Shown: piece after piece, positions 1 through 12,200 of the stretch
How the letters are laid out: every line of letters starts with the position of its first letter
How positions within the stretch are numbered: position 1 is the stretch's first letter
NCBI GenBank assembly: GCA_001643675.2
Contig: LSRY02000041.1
Coordinates: 498,501 to 562,500, forward strand
Reading direction: 5' to 3'
Origin: Monocercomonoides exilis
Lineage: Eukaryota; Preaxostyla; Oxymonadida; Polymastigidae
DNA: 64,000 bases
The notes under the pieces: model-generated
Seen by the model: only the letters and a program-made list of their open reading frames with translations
Told to the model about the DNA's origin: nothing
Database searches by the model: none
Translations under genes and position numbers: made by a program

Positions 1-3000
1 CTTCTCCTTCGCCTCCTCCTTTTCCTTCCTCAGCTTCATTTCTCTTCTTTCAATCATTTCTTCTGTCCATCTCACCATCCCATCTCCTGCCTCGTAATAC
101 AGAAACAAAGAAAGAAGATACAAAAACGCCTCCACTGCAATTGCCCTCACTTCCTCACACGCAGAAAATAACAGTCGAAACAGCAGCGGAAGAACAAGAA
201 GCTGAAGGAATGACTCCGTTCTGTAGATGTTCAACCGAACCACATCCAACAACTGCAGAAATGGAAGGGCATATGGAAGAAGAGAGAGAGGAGTCAAGGA
301 AAGCGGAATGTCAGGGAGGAGAAGAAGAGGAGAAAGAGAAAGAACAGATTGAGAGTTGTTGTTTTCATCTTCGCAAATAACATTTCGAAGCATTCCAATA
401 GATGAACTTGATACAAAAGAAGAAGAAGATGATGATGAAGATAAAGAAGAAGAAGTTATCTTTGCAAATTTTGAGGGAGTTGTTATCTGATGCACAACAG
501 AAGCAGGCGACGAAGGGAATGCCGAAGCAGATGAATGATACAAAAGAGAAACCGAAGGAGAAGACGAAAGACTATCTGCAAAAGCTGAAGAGATCGGCTC
601 TGGCACAGAAAGAGGGAGGCACAGCTGATCGCAATTTGACGGTGAGCAAACAAATGCTGCTGTTGAAGACGAATTAAATGAGATTTTGCAGATTAGAACA
701 GAAGGCGATGGCTTGACTGTTCCATCTCCTTCTTCCCCTTTGAATGGAAGGCCAAAATGATTTGTCTTCATTGTGCTCTGCTGCAGCTGATAGGATGAAT
801 ATGGTGTCATTGAAATAGAAGCAGAAGCAGAAGAGGATGAAGACGATGTGGAAAGTGAAGAAGGTGTAGCTGAAGACGAAAGATTGTGTGGAGTGAACAT
901 TTTCTTTGTGCTCTGGTTCAGAATTCCAATGTGCTTTTCAGATCGATCGATCGAAGGTGTAGACAATGCAGAAGAAGAAGAAGATGATGATGAAGCAACC
1001 ACAACTGGTGAATGAATGTTTGCCACAGCCAAATTTGACTGGACAAGCGAAGGAGTCGAAGGTGATTGGATCATCGAGGCAGACGAAAGAGCAGAAGGAA
1101 GAGGAGAGGAAAGAGCTGAAGCCGGAGAAGACAAAGAAGCAGGAGAGCCAGCTGCCACGTGTGGAGGCGGAGGAAACGATCTTTTGAAGGGTTTTGCATC
1201 TTTGCTTTTCTGCTGCTCATCCAAAGCAGTGCTCTTTCTTTCTTTCTCTTTCTCTTTCTCTTTCTCTTTCTCCTTCCTCTTCTCTCTGTCCAGCTTCCTC
1301 CTCATTTGAACGACCATTCTGTGAGCTTCCAGCGCAAACAGGAACAAGCGATAGTCAGAAGGAGGCACCAAAAACGAAGGAGATAGAATGTGTCGGAAAT
1401 CAGGTGACGACAAAGAGGAAGAGGAGGATGAGGAACATGAAGAAAGAGAGGAAGAAGAGGAAGAAGAAGGAGAATAAAGAAGTGACAAATACTCTTTCTC
1501 TTTCTCCTTTTCACTCTCTTTGTCTTTCTCCTTTTCTTTCTCTCTTTCCTTCTCTTTTTCTCTTTCTCTTTCTCTCTCCTTCTCTCTTTCCCTTTCTTTT
1601 TCCTTTTCTTTCTCCTTCTCTTTCTCTCGCACAATCCCAAATGCAGTCAGCGATCCTTCCGCTGCTTCTGCAAGTGCCGAAGCAAACATCACAACAGACG
1701 GAAGAGGCAACGCACGAGAATCAGCCAAAAGCCATGCAAAATGTGTCAGAAGCGACAAAACTTCGCAAGTTGGAGCAGAAAAGAGAGAGGCAGAAGAGTT
1801 GACGAGTGGCGAGCACATGCGAGAAGGAGAGGAAGTGAGCGGAAATGGATAGAAACCCGTCTGACAGAACACGTTTTTCTCAGTCTCTGAGAAGAGAAGC
1901 AAAATGATGTTCCAGCAAGACGCCGGAAGCGAAGAGCAATGCTTTCGGATGATGGTGAACAGACACTCGAAGGCAAGTGAATGAGACGTGTTGAACATGA
2001 ACGGAGGGAACAGTGAAGAAGAGTCTGTGTTCCACAGCTTCTGCTGCCTACCCAAAGCAATCAACGAGTTGGCTTCACATTTGGCTCGTTCTTCATCAAA
2101 AACTGTTATTGAATTGTCTTCTTCTGATGAATTTTGCTGCTCATCGACTTCTTCTATTTGTCTCAATTCTTCTTTTTCATCGTCTTTTCTGTTGTTTTCT
2201 TTTCTTTTCTCTTCCATCACGTTCTTCCTTCTCTGCAAAACAGACGAAGCAGAAGAAGGAGAAGAAGAGGCAGAAGAAGAGGCAGACGTTCCAAGCGGAG
2301 CAAACATCGACTGCATTGGCTCAGCCCCAGTTTTCGCCAAGTTCTCATTCTCTTCCTCGCTCACATCAGCCACAGCTGCTGCTGAAGACACAACCAAACC
2401 CCACCGCAGCTGAGGAGTGTTCCACACACGGAAAGAAGAAGGTAAGCAAACAGAGGCAATTGAATGGACACAGGCAGTGAGGAGCAAAGGGAGGTCGTAG
2501 TTGATGCAGCAGATGCACAGCGAATAGAGATGAGAGAGAGAAACAATGAGGAGATTGTCATTCACACCAGAAATGCTGCTCAGGTTCAGAGAGCTTTGGG
2601 AAGAGGAGTTGGAGGATATTCCCATCAAATTGCTGACATTCCCAGAAAGAGAAGAGGAAGAAGAAGAGGAAGAAGAGGATGAGGAAGAGGAAGAAGTCAA
2701 AGATGATGAAGATTGGGATGATTGAGAATTAGAAGCAGAGGATGAGGAAGAGAAAGAGGCAAAAGTGATGTTGTGCTGAGTGAGATAAAGCGAAAGATAA
2801 GAAATGCCATGAAGAAGAGTCGGAATGACACGAATGAGAAGACGGCGATCAAAAGAGAATGACAAAGAGGAAGAGTATGCATGAAATGAAGAGGAAGAGG
2901 AAGAGGAAGTTAAAGAGGAGGAAGAAGATGATGATGAGAAAGATGAAGGAATAATACTCTTCAATGGTTGTTCGTTATCATCTTCGTTTTCTTCGTTTAC

Positions 3001-4927
3001 TTCTTCTTCTTCTTCTTCAATTCGAGTTTTAATTTTCGCTTTTTTGCTTGAAGATGCAATGACACATACACTTTTCACTGCGCAAAACAAAGCATCAATT
3101 GCAGTCTTTAACAATAACTCGTCAACAGAAGATGAGGCAGAAGAAGAGGAAGAGGAAGAAGAGGAGGAGGAAGAGGAAGAAGAAGATGACTGAAATGAAG
3201 TTGAAGTCAAAGGATCATATTGTGAATCATAAGGACGATAAAACGAAGGCTTAAGAGAATTTGAAGGAAGTGAGCCGAAAGAAGAAGAAGAAAGCAAAGA
3301 AGAGCTTGAAGAAGAAGAAGAAGAAGATGATGATGATGATTGAGCAGATGATGATGAAAATGGAGTAAGCGATGGCAGATTCATAGAAGAAGGAGAAGAT
3401 GATGACGAAGAAGACGATGAGGAAGACGAAGATGAATTGGAAGAAGAAGAAGAAGAGGACGAAGAGGATGAAAGAGAAGTTGAGTTTATTCCGCTGTTGA
3501 CAAAGCCATCAGCTGGCAGATAATGCAGAAGTGTTCTGACAGGCGCAGCAAACAACTCGAGAAAGACAGAAGAAGGAAGAAGAGAAGGCTGCTTAGAATG
3601 AGAGCGAAGATGAGAATTGAGTGAATAGGAAGAAGGAGAAAAGGAAGGAGTGGATGAAAATGAAGAAGAAGAGGAAGAAGAGGAAGAAGAAGAAGAAGAA
3701 GAGGAGGAGGAGGAAGGAGAAGCGTGATGTGGATGATTTGCGTTGTATGAATGGAAAGTGAATGGCGGATGCAGAGAGAAAAAGGGAAGAAACGAAACAG
3801 CACGAAAGATCAACTGAGGTGAAATGATACTTTGAGGGGTTGATGATGATGAAGATGAAGATGAAGAAGGAGGAGGATGAGGAAGAGGAAGAGGAAGTGA
3901 TTGCAGTGTCTGGGAGGAAGAAGAAGAAGAAGAAGAGGTGTTTGATTGAGAAACAGTTGAGGTGAAAGGCGACGCATTCAAAGAAGCAGGTGAAGGAGTG
4001 ATGATTTGCATGATGTGCTTCACTTCTTTGTTTTCTGCCACTTTTGAGCTGACAAATGGATGAGGCAGAAAAGAAGAAGAAGGCGAATTGTCAACAGCTT
4101 CGTTTGAGAAGTCAACAACCATCCCTTCTTTGATGCTTTTGTCTTGTTCAATTTCCTTCTCTTTCTCTTTCTCTTTCTCTTTTTCTTTTTCCTTCTTCTC
4201 ATCCATCATTCGAATCATCTTTTCCCTCATTTTTATTTCTCTTGCCTCTATTTGCTTTGATATTTCTTCTTCTTTCCCATTTCCTTCTCTCTCTGTTCTT
4301 CCTTCTTCTGTTCCATTCACTTTACTCTCTTCAATTCCCAATGGTTCAGGAACTTGTTCTTCTTCATCAATTTTTGCTTCTCCTTCTTTGCTCTCAGATG
4401 ATTGTTGATTTGTTTCATCTTTCATTTTTGCTTCTTCGTCTATCTCCTCTTTCTCTTCCTTTCCACTTTTCAATTCCGCATCTTTAATCTCTCTTTCCCT
4501 CTTTCTTCTCTCCTCCTCCTTCTCTCTTTCTCTCTCTCTCCTCCTCCTCCTCTCCTTCCACCTCCTCCATTCCTCCACAAACACTCCTTCATCCTCCTCC
4601 ACTCCCTCGTCGTTCTGCTCAAACAGCACAAAAAAGCTCCTCAAAAGAAACGGGAACGACAGAATGCTCCGCAAACACCGCATCGCCACCATCTTCTCCG
4701 CCGTCTCGTTCGAATAGCACATCGAAGAGAGCACAGAAAGAAGCATGCAGCATTCAATGGGGAGCAAGTCTGCGAGATGGGCAGTGATGAGAAAAGTGAT
4801 GTTTGCAACGTGCTGAAGTGCCTCGCTTTCTTTGGCTGAAGCAGAAGGAAGAGAGGAGACACGGATGATGCGCTTGGTGGATGTGAAGGAAGGAACAGAA
4901 ATGGAAGAAGAGGAAGAGGATGAGGAA

Positions 4928-4959
<32 letters not shown>

Positions 4960-7950
4960 AGATAATGATGAAACTGAAGCAGAAAGAGGAGAAAGAGATG
5001 ATGAAGCGATTGCCTGCATGTTCAGTAAGTGAGAATCTTCCAATGAGAAATACGAAGGGAAGTGATAACATTGCTCCATTGAAGCAATATTTTCCTCGGA
5101 AAGCAGAGAAAAATGATGAGTTGAGGCAAAAGAAGTTCGAAATCCTTTTCTCAAGGCGAGTTCTTCTGTCTTGTTTGTTTTGTTTGTTTTGTTTGTCTTG
5201 TAAGCTTTGCTGTTAATATCTTTGCCTTTTGTTATTTTTTCTGTGTCCAGTTGCTCTCTTCTCTTCACAAAGATCTGCTCCAAATATTTGATTGGGGAAT
5301 ATGGAAAAGCCAGCTTGGAGGAAGAAGAGCGCAAAAGAGGCAGTTTCTCCGCGGAGATAAACGGAAACGGATGATGAATGTGGAGTGGATGGAGATGGAG
5401 CATCGAAGCAGAGGGAGAGGAAGACAATGCAGAGGAAGAAGAAGAAGAAGAGGAGGAGGAAGAAGAAGAAGAAGAACTGGAAGAAGAGTGAAGAAGCGGA
5501 GAAGCAGATAAGCCAGGCAATGATTGAGAAGACAGATTGGATGAGGAGGAATACGAGGAAGAGGTCAAATATGCGAGCGAGGAAGGCGGATGGATGTCGA
5601 TTCCAGCCAAAAACGAGTCTGAAACAGAAAGAGAAGCAAGCCGCCCCAAAAACAGCGAGGAGACAGACAAGTTTTGGATGAGCTGGTCTTCGGAAAAGGG
5701 GAGTTCTCTATTTGACGAAGAAGAAGAGGAAGAAAAGGAGGAAGAGGAGGAGAGGGAGGAGGATGAGAAGAAAGTTGACAAAAGAGAAGAACTTTTGACA
5801 CTCGACACATTCGAGCGAAGAGAAGATAATGTTTCATTTTTCTTGTTTTCTGATTGTTTTGATTCTTTCTTGTCTTCTTTAAGTTTCTCATTTTCCTTCT
5901 CTTTGTTATTATCATTCACTTCTTTTGTCTTCTTTTCCTCCTTCTGTCTTTCATCATCTTCTTCCTCTTCCATCTTCTGCATGTTCCTTTCCCACACTTC
6001 ATCAGAGGCATCCCAAATGTTTCTTTCTCTGATCTCTTTCTTTCCTCTCAGCATCTGCTCCAAAATGTTAATGTGCTTCTTTTCCTTCTTTTCGTCGACC
6101 GAAACAAACAAAGTGGATGAATTGGGCATAGTTTGCGAAGGCTGGCTTTGAATGGAAGAGGAAGTGGAATAAGACGAATACGATGAAGCAGATGATGATG
6201 ATGATGGATAAGACACAAAAGAAGAAGAAGAAGCAGACGTTGATTGCATTGCCTGGGAATAAGAAGTCGAAGGATAAGCCGATGCATTCAACGACTCCAA
6301 TGAGAAGCAAGAGAGTGAAGACAGCTGGCTTGCAATGAATCCACATCTCTTCTGTACCGCCCGCCAGTAATGTGGATGCACCGAGCAGCAGTCAAGAAGC
6401 ATGGGAATCAGCTTCTGCTGGAAAAGAGAGAGGAAATAAGAGCGGAGCGGAGAATTTCGCACGGCCAGGAAGAATGCTGGGGTCAAAAGAGACTCCAGCA
6501 GCTCCCAGCCCAAAGTGCCTTTGAAAGGCTCGGCTTTGAAATAGAAGGATGTGAATGAAGAATTGGAAGAAGAAGATGATGATAAGGAAGAAGAAGAAGA
6601 GGACGATGATGATGATGATGATGATGTGGAGGAAAATGAGGAGAAAGAAGAAGATGGCAAAGAAGCGAATGATGAGAAGGAAGATAAAGATGCAGGTGAT
6701 GAAGAAGAAGACGATGAAGAAAGAGGATCGCCTCCGATGATGCTTTGCAAATGGAGTGGATAATTGCCTCCAGAAAGCATATCCACAACCTCAGAAAGCA
6801 CAACAAAGCAGCTCCAACTATTTTCTGCCATGGCAGAAGGAGAAGAGGAGGAAGAAGAAGAGGAAGAGGAAGATGATGTGGATGATGACGACGACGATGA
6901 TGAAGTTGGCATACCCTTGAGTGCAGGAGGAGGTGGAGGTGGTTTGGGGAACTTGCTTGATGCTGGCGAAGAGGAAGACGCTGAAGAAGACGGCTGTTTT
7001 GCTGGAGTACTGACACTATGCTGTGTCGACGTTGACAGAGGAGGCAAAGAAGTCTGAGAAGAAGATGTTGATTGAGAAGAGTTTGGAGAAGCCAAAACAG
7101 AAGATGTAAATTGCTCGCAAATAGACAATGTAATATGTCTTACAGAAGCAACAGCAAAATGACTGATCTTTTGAGACTTACTGTTCACATATCGAAACGG
7201 ATAGCATAAAATCTTGCTAAGATCTTTTCCAGACACTTTGTTTGGTGGAGTAATGCATCCTTGACAAATTTGAAGAATATGTTGCACGATCGTCTCATCT
7301 GCAGAATGCTCTCTAATTGCAGTGTGCGAAATAAATTGCAATTATGTTTTAACAATAATTTTGTACAAAATTTTTAATTTCTGCAAAAAAAAATAATAAA
7401 AAAATACTTTAAAATTTCATCGAACACTGATGGAATTGAAAGTGACATTGATGACTATATTCAAGTCCAGAAACATTAGCTGATATAAAATGAAACAATG
7501 CAAACTATTGAAACAACACCAATTGACACCAGATATTTCAAGAGTTCAAGAGCAGGAATTAACGTTTTCTGTTTGTTAATCTTCATAGCCTCGACCAAAA
7601 TTGGCAAAATTAATGTATCGCTGCTAAGTTCTATTCAAATAAACCAACATCATGATATATTATAGAAAATAATAAAAAATCGATTAGGTTTTGAAAAGGC
7701 AATAATCTTTAATGAAAAACATACCACTCAGAACTTTTGAGTCATTTTTTTGGTTCAGCAATTTGACAAACTCCATTGCCAATCTTATTCGCTTTTGAAG
7801 GTTAAAAAATAAAAATTGCAATAAATATGACTTTAAACGTGAAAAAATGAAAGATAATCCAACCGCCTTCAATGATTCTTCCTTTCTCCCAATGCTTTGA
7901 GACAATTTATCGAAATGAGACAAAATTTGTGTTGCAATGGAAGATGTCAT
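1..7950 (-). CDS. MON2: MON2-like Golgi/endosome trafficking scaffold, 3' end beyond window
   Basis: MON2 is a large non-catalytic relative of the Sec7/BIG Arf exchange factors and acts with Dopey at Golgi and endosomes. From ATG 7950-7948, four exons splice in frame: 7950-7725, 7630-7506, 7454-7408 and 7312 to the left edge, all with GT-AG introns of 94, 51 and 95 nt. That gives 2,570 codons with no stop reached. Residues about 1-200 match the N-terminal DCB-like part, including FAVASVRHITLSICEQF, the counterpart of the family's A-A-T-V-R-Q-V block. Residues near 404 (GTLGWELLESLL) and 985 (LLPIECCMLLSVL, then MRCLRSILSFPFLLRSFF) fit the HUS-type core. Long Ser runs and Glu/Lys blocks inflate it well beyond the roughly 1,700 residues of animal MON2. 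A 72-nt GT-AG segment at 7863-7792 has no stop and may be a further, in-frame intron. The family call comes from remembered motifs, not an alignment. Confidence 0.72.
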
Positions 7951-8554
7951 TGAAAAACTCTTGAAAAATCACAAAAATAGGCTGATGGTATTTTTGATCT
8001 CTGACAACAAAATGGAACCACAAATAAATAGGTTCAAAAGACATATTGAATGTAAAATATGCATTTTTCAAGCATTGATGTCATTTTGGAAAAAGTATCC
8101 TTCGATATTACAATTTCTCCGTTGTTTTTTTATGTTTCGTTTTATTTTATTTAAAAAAAAACTCTATTAACAAAATAAAAATTTGTAGAAAGATAACTTT
8201 TATAAACTTAAAAATTCTTTTTTTAAAATCAATCCAAAATTATGACATGAACGTTTTATTTTTTGAACTCATGTTTGAAGTTGATTGTTTTAAAAAAAAT
8301 TATAACCAAATTGATATTTTTAATTAATTGTAAATCCTTTTTAGTCAATCAAGCTAATCCATAAATTCTTTTGGAAAATGATTTTGAAAATCAGTTTTTC
8401 TAACAATTTGAAAAAATAATTTACTCATTTCGTTTAAAAAAGCAACAAATTTATAAAGAATTGATTTTTTGCACTTCAATGAAAAATATTAGAAATAAAT
8501 GACTTTGAATGTGTTAATAAACACATTTGAAAACATTTAACTTAAATTTATGAT
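7951..8554. other. AT-rich intergenic region between MON2-like gene and H2A
   Basis: This 604-base stretch lies upstream of the MON2-like start and downstream of the H2A stop, both on the minus strand. It is strongly AT-rich and carries no convincing open frame. Besides the H2A stem-loop at 8508-8527 I see nothing distinctive. It must hold the MON2-like promoter, but no clear motif stands out. Confidence 0.6.
8508..8527 (-). promoter_or_regulatory. Perfect stem-loop 3' of histone H2A
   Basis: On the H2A coding strand an 8-bp perfect stem (AATGTGTT/AACACATT) closes a four-base TATT loop. It starts about 27 nt after the TAA stop. A stem with the same GTGTT/AACAC core and a four-base loop follows histone H2B. 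By analogy with the metazoan histone mRNA stem-loop it may be a 3'-end processing or stability signal. The sequence is unlike the animal consensus, so the role is inference. Confidence 0.45.
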
Positions 8555-9004
8555 TTACTCCTCATCTTCGTTTCCAGTCTTGGATTTCTTTGGAATAAGA
8601 GCACTGTGGATGTTGGGCATCACACCTCCTGATGGAACGGTGATGTGTGACAGAAGTTTGTTCAACTCTTCGTCGTTGCGGATGGCCAACTGGATGTGTC
8701 TCGGAACAATTCTCTGCTTCTTGTGGTCGCGCGATGCGTTTCCTGCAAGCTCCAACACTTCCGCTGTTAAGTATTCCAAAACTGCTGCCAAGTACACTGG
8801 CGCTCCTGCTCCAATTCTCTCGGCATAGCTTCCTTGGTGCAGCAGACGGTGGATACGCCCAACTGGGAACTGCAATCCTGCACGCTCTGAGCGAGACTTC
8901 GATTTCTTGTCTCCGTCGGCTTTCTTCACACGCACTGGTGCTTTCTTTGCAACCTCAACACGCTTCTTGTCTGTGGCTGGTGAATCGACTTTCTTTGCTG
9001 GCAT
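8555..9004 (-). CDS. Histone H2A (core type)
   Basis: Core nucleosome protein that pairs with H2B and packages nuclear DNA. The 149-residue product has a Lys/Arg-rich N-terminal tail of about 40 residues, then the histone fold beginning [15 protein letters not shown]. The canonical blocks [41 protein letters not shown] and [15 protein letters not shown] follow. NDEELNKLL and [15 protein letters not shown] are core H2A signatures, not H2A.Z. The tail is longer than usual for H2A and the C-terminus is acidic (NEDEE), with no SQ phosphorylation motif. It is intronless, starts at ATG 9004-9002 and ends in TAA. About 200 bases separate it from the divergent RRM gene, so the two may share a promoter region. 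The stem-loop at 8508-8527 lies just downstream. Confidence 0.97.
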   Translation of the reverse strand: MPAKKVDSPATDKKRVEVAKKAPVRVKKADGDKKSKSRSERAGLQFPVGRIHRLLHQGSYAERIGAGAPVYLAAVLEYLTAEVLELAGNASRDHKKQRIVPRHIQLAIRNDEELNKLLSHITVPSGGVMPNIHSALIPKKSKTGNEDEE

Positions 9005-9202
9005 GATTATTTATTTTCAAAGATATTCTTTCTTTGCTTGGGTTTTGCCATTTTCTCTCCTCCCTTTTGTATCAACACCTTTCGATTTCTTCCTTTTTTG
9101 CGCACAATTATCTCTTATAAATCATGGGCCAGATCTTCATTTTTAATTTAGAATCAAATTACGTGATATTGACCCAGAAAATTTGTGCGTGCTGTGTTGC
9201 AT
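9005..9202. promoter_or_regulatory. Divergent intergenic region between H2A and RRM gene
   Basis: About 198 bases lie between the H2A start on the minus strand and the RRM-protein start on the plus strand. The region must contain the 5' ends of both transcripts. An AT-rich TTATAAAT occurs near 9115-9122, but nothing shows that it is a TATA box. Confidence 0.35.
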
Positions 9203-12200
9203 ATGACAAATTATATTAAAAATGTTTCAGATGAAGAGATTTCCAATTTTTCTGATTGTTCATCGATTGTGAGGATTGATATTAACGATTATAAAATTTC
9301 ATTAGACGCAATTACAGAAACTTTTAAACCATTTGGAAACATTTTAGAAATATCTCTTCATCGTGAATTTCATAAAGATGAAACCAAACAATTTGCAGAA
9401 GTAATTTTTGAAAATTCTTGTGACGCAAAGAATTCCTTCGCAAAGCTTAATAATACCAAAATATTTGGAGAAAGCACTCCAGTAATCATGCAATTTGTGA
9501 ATTTTCCTTTAAACTCTCGCTTTGCAAAAATTCAAAACGAGAGCGTATCTACAAAGGAGTTATCTTTAACTGCAAACGAGAAGAGCCAAAAAATTCTTCC
9601 ACCTTCAATTCAGAATTTAAGTGCTTCTTCAGTTAATATTAAATCTTCATCGAAAACTTTAAAATTAGAGGCAAATGAACATTTTGAATCGAACTCAAAA
9701 AAAGGAAATCGAAAACAAAACGATAGGCATTTCCAGAAAAAAGAAGTCAGCGATTCAACAGAAGAACCAAACGGTGAACAAAATTCATGTTCAAAGCTCA
9801 CTTCAGATCCAACATTGGAATTAGCAATCAAAGTTTCTTCACCTTCTTCCTCTTCCACTTCCTCTGCTCGCACTGATGAAATTAAAACTTCAGGGTTGAA
9901 TCTATCGCTTCCACCGCCTCCTCCTCCTTTATCATCTTCTCTTTCTCCTTCCTCAAATACCCCCATTTCATCCGCTAACACACAGAAACACGCAAAACCT
10001 TCAAGAAATTTCCTTGTAACTTCTCCAATAACACCACATTCTTCTGCTTATGCTCCATTATCAGCAACTGGAGCCAGCCATTTCTACTCGTTCCACTCTT
10101 ATTCCCTTCCTTCTTCTCCAACATCGCTTCTTTCTCGCTCTTCTTTTCCTTCTTCTTCACCTTCTTCTTTTCAGCAGCAGCAGCAGTCTGAGCAAAAGAA
10201 GGCAAGTGACACTTCAAAAGTTGATAAAGATAACCAAAATTTATCTTCGTCATCATCATCTTCTCATTCTGATAATTCTGACAATTCCATTTCAAATCCC
10301 ACTTCAACCACTTCTTCGTCACCTTCACAAAGCAACAACATGTCTAAGACTCTCGTCTCACCCATCATGTCAGCTCACAATTCTCCTTCTTCTTCTGCTT
10401 CTTCTTCTGTTTCATCTTCTTCTTCTTCTACGCGTTCATCTTCAATTTCCCTTCTTCCTTCTTCCTCTTTTCCACTTCATTCTTCTTCTCCTTCTTCTTC
10501 TTCCTCTTCCTCTTCCTCCTCTCACAATTTAGCAGGCAGAGATCCCTCTGCTTCTCTCCCTTCATTTCACCAGCATTCCATCGCTGATCTTCCAAAAGCA
10601 CCTTCTCTTCAGAATGTTTCATCTCAAATTTCTTCGTCGTCTTCTTCTTCTTCTTCTTCTTCTTCCTCTTCCTCTTCCTCTTCAAATTCCTCATTCCTCC
10701 AAACACTTTCAATCAAATGCCCTTCCTCCTCCTCTTCTTCTTCTTCCTCCTCCTCCTCCTCTTCCACTTCTTCCTCTTCCTCTTCCTCTTCCTCTCTTCT
10801 TCCCACTTTTCATTCCTATTCTGATTCCTCTTCTCCAAGAGAACCCAACATCACTGCCTTCGAATCACTTCCTCATTTGCAAAAAACAAAGAATAAACAA
10901 AGAATCAGCAAAGATAAAGAATTAAACAAAGAAGAGAACAATTGCAAAGATGGAAGATTCAATAAAGAGATAAGAAATGCTGAATTCAATGGAAATAAAA
11001 TGGATGAAAATGAAGATAAAGATAAAGATAAAGATGAAGATGAAGACAAAGAAAATGATGATCCAAAATTGAAATTTGAGAAGAAGGCGAATGTGCCAAT
11101 TGGAAGAAGAGCATCGCTTACATCATCATTTGTGCTGAAGTCGATGATACAGACACTGCAGAAAGAGAGAAAACCAGAAGAAAATGGAGGTAAAGATAAA
11201 GATGAAGATGGAGAAGAAGAAGGAGGAGAAGAGGAGGAAGAGAAAGAGAGGAAGATGAGAAAGAGAAGGAGGAAGATGAGGAGGAAGATGAAGCAGATGA
11301 AGCAGATGAGGAGGAAGAAGGAAAAAAAGGAGGATGATAAAAAGGATAATGATAAAGAAGAGGAAGGGGAAGAGGAGGAAAACTTTGAAGAGGAAGAGGA
11401 AGGAGAATTTGATGAAGAAGATAATGAGTTCGAAGAAGAAGAAGAAGAAGAAGAAAAGAAAAGTGATGAAGATTTCAACAAAGCGAAAAAAGATGTTTTG
11501 ACACAAGAAAACAAAACCAAAAATGAAAGTGATGAAGAATCCGATGTTCTTCAAACACCTGAAGCTGAAGCTGAAGAAGAAGAAGATGATGATGATGAAA
11601 CAGACACTGAAATTGAAATCGAACCCGAAAAAATCAGCAAAAAACGCCAAAAAATTCCATTTGGAACATCCAAATTTCGAAGCGAGCAAACGTGCAAACT
11701 GTCTCCTTCCTCATCCTCTTCGTTCATGATTGCCTCAAAAGTCTGCTCTTCTCGTTCTCCTTCAGCTGTGTCACAAGCCTCTTCTCCTTACTCTTGCTTC
11801 TCCTCCCCTGCCACAAGCAGCACCCCGCTTTCTTCTTCTCTGATGAAGGATTCATATGCTCCGACTCCTTCTTCGTCCTCTTCTTCTTCCTCTTCATCTT
11901 CCTCCTCCTCCTCTTCTTCTTCTTCTTCTGTTTCAACTCCTTCTTCTTCTTCTCTTTCCAGCCCATCCTCCCAAAGCCATTCCCAATCAATTGCTCATTC
12001 ATTATCTCATTCCAATTCACAATCCAGATCTAATTCTCAAATGAATTCACACAATACACCAGGAACTGAGTCACATTCTTCTTCTCATTCTGCTGTTTCT
12101 TCTTCTTCTTCTTCTTCTTCTTCTTCTCATTCTGCTTCTCATTCAATTACTCACTCTGTTGCTCACTCAACAACAGATTCTCTTTCTCATTCTGTTTCTC

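Noticed and set aside
1-7300. Many short open frames encoding poly-Glu, poly-Leu, poly-Arg or poly-Lys on both strands
   Set aside because: They are other-frame and antisense readings of the Ser/Glu repeats in the MON2-like exon. The minus-strand frame with ordinary protein islands is the real one.
8555-9004. H2A.Z identity for the H2A gene
   Set aside because: NDEELNKLL and [15 protein letters not shown] are core H2A features. The H2A.Z signature residues in these positions are absent.
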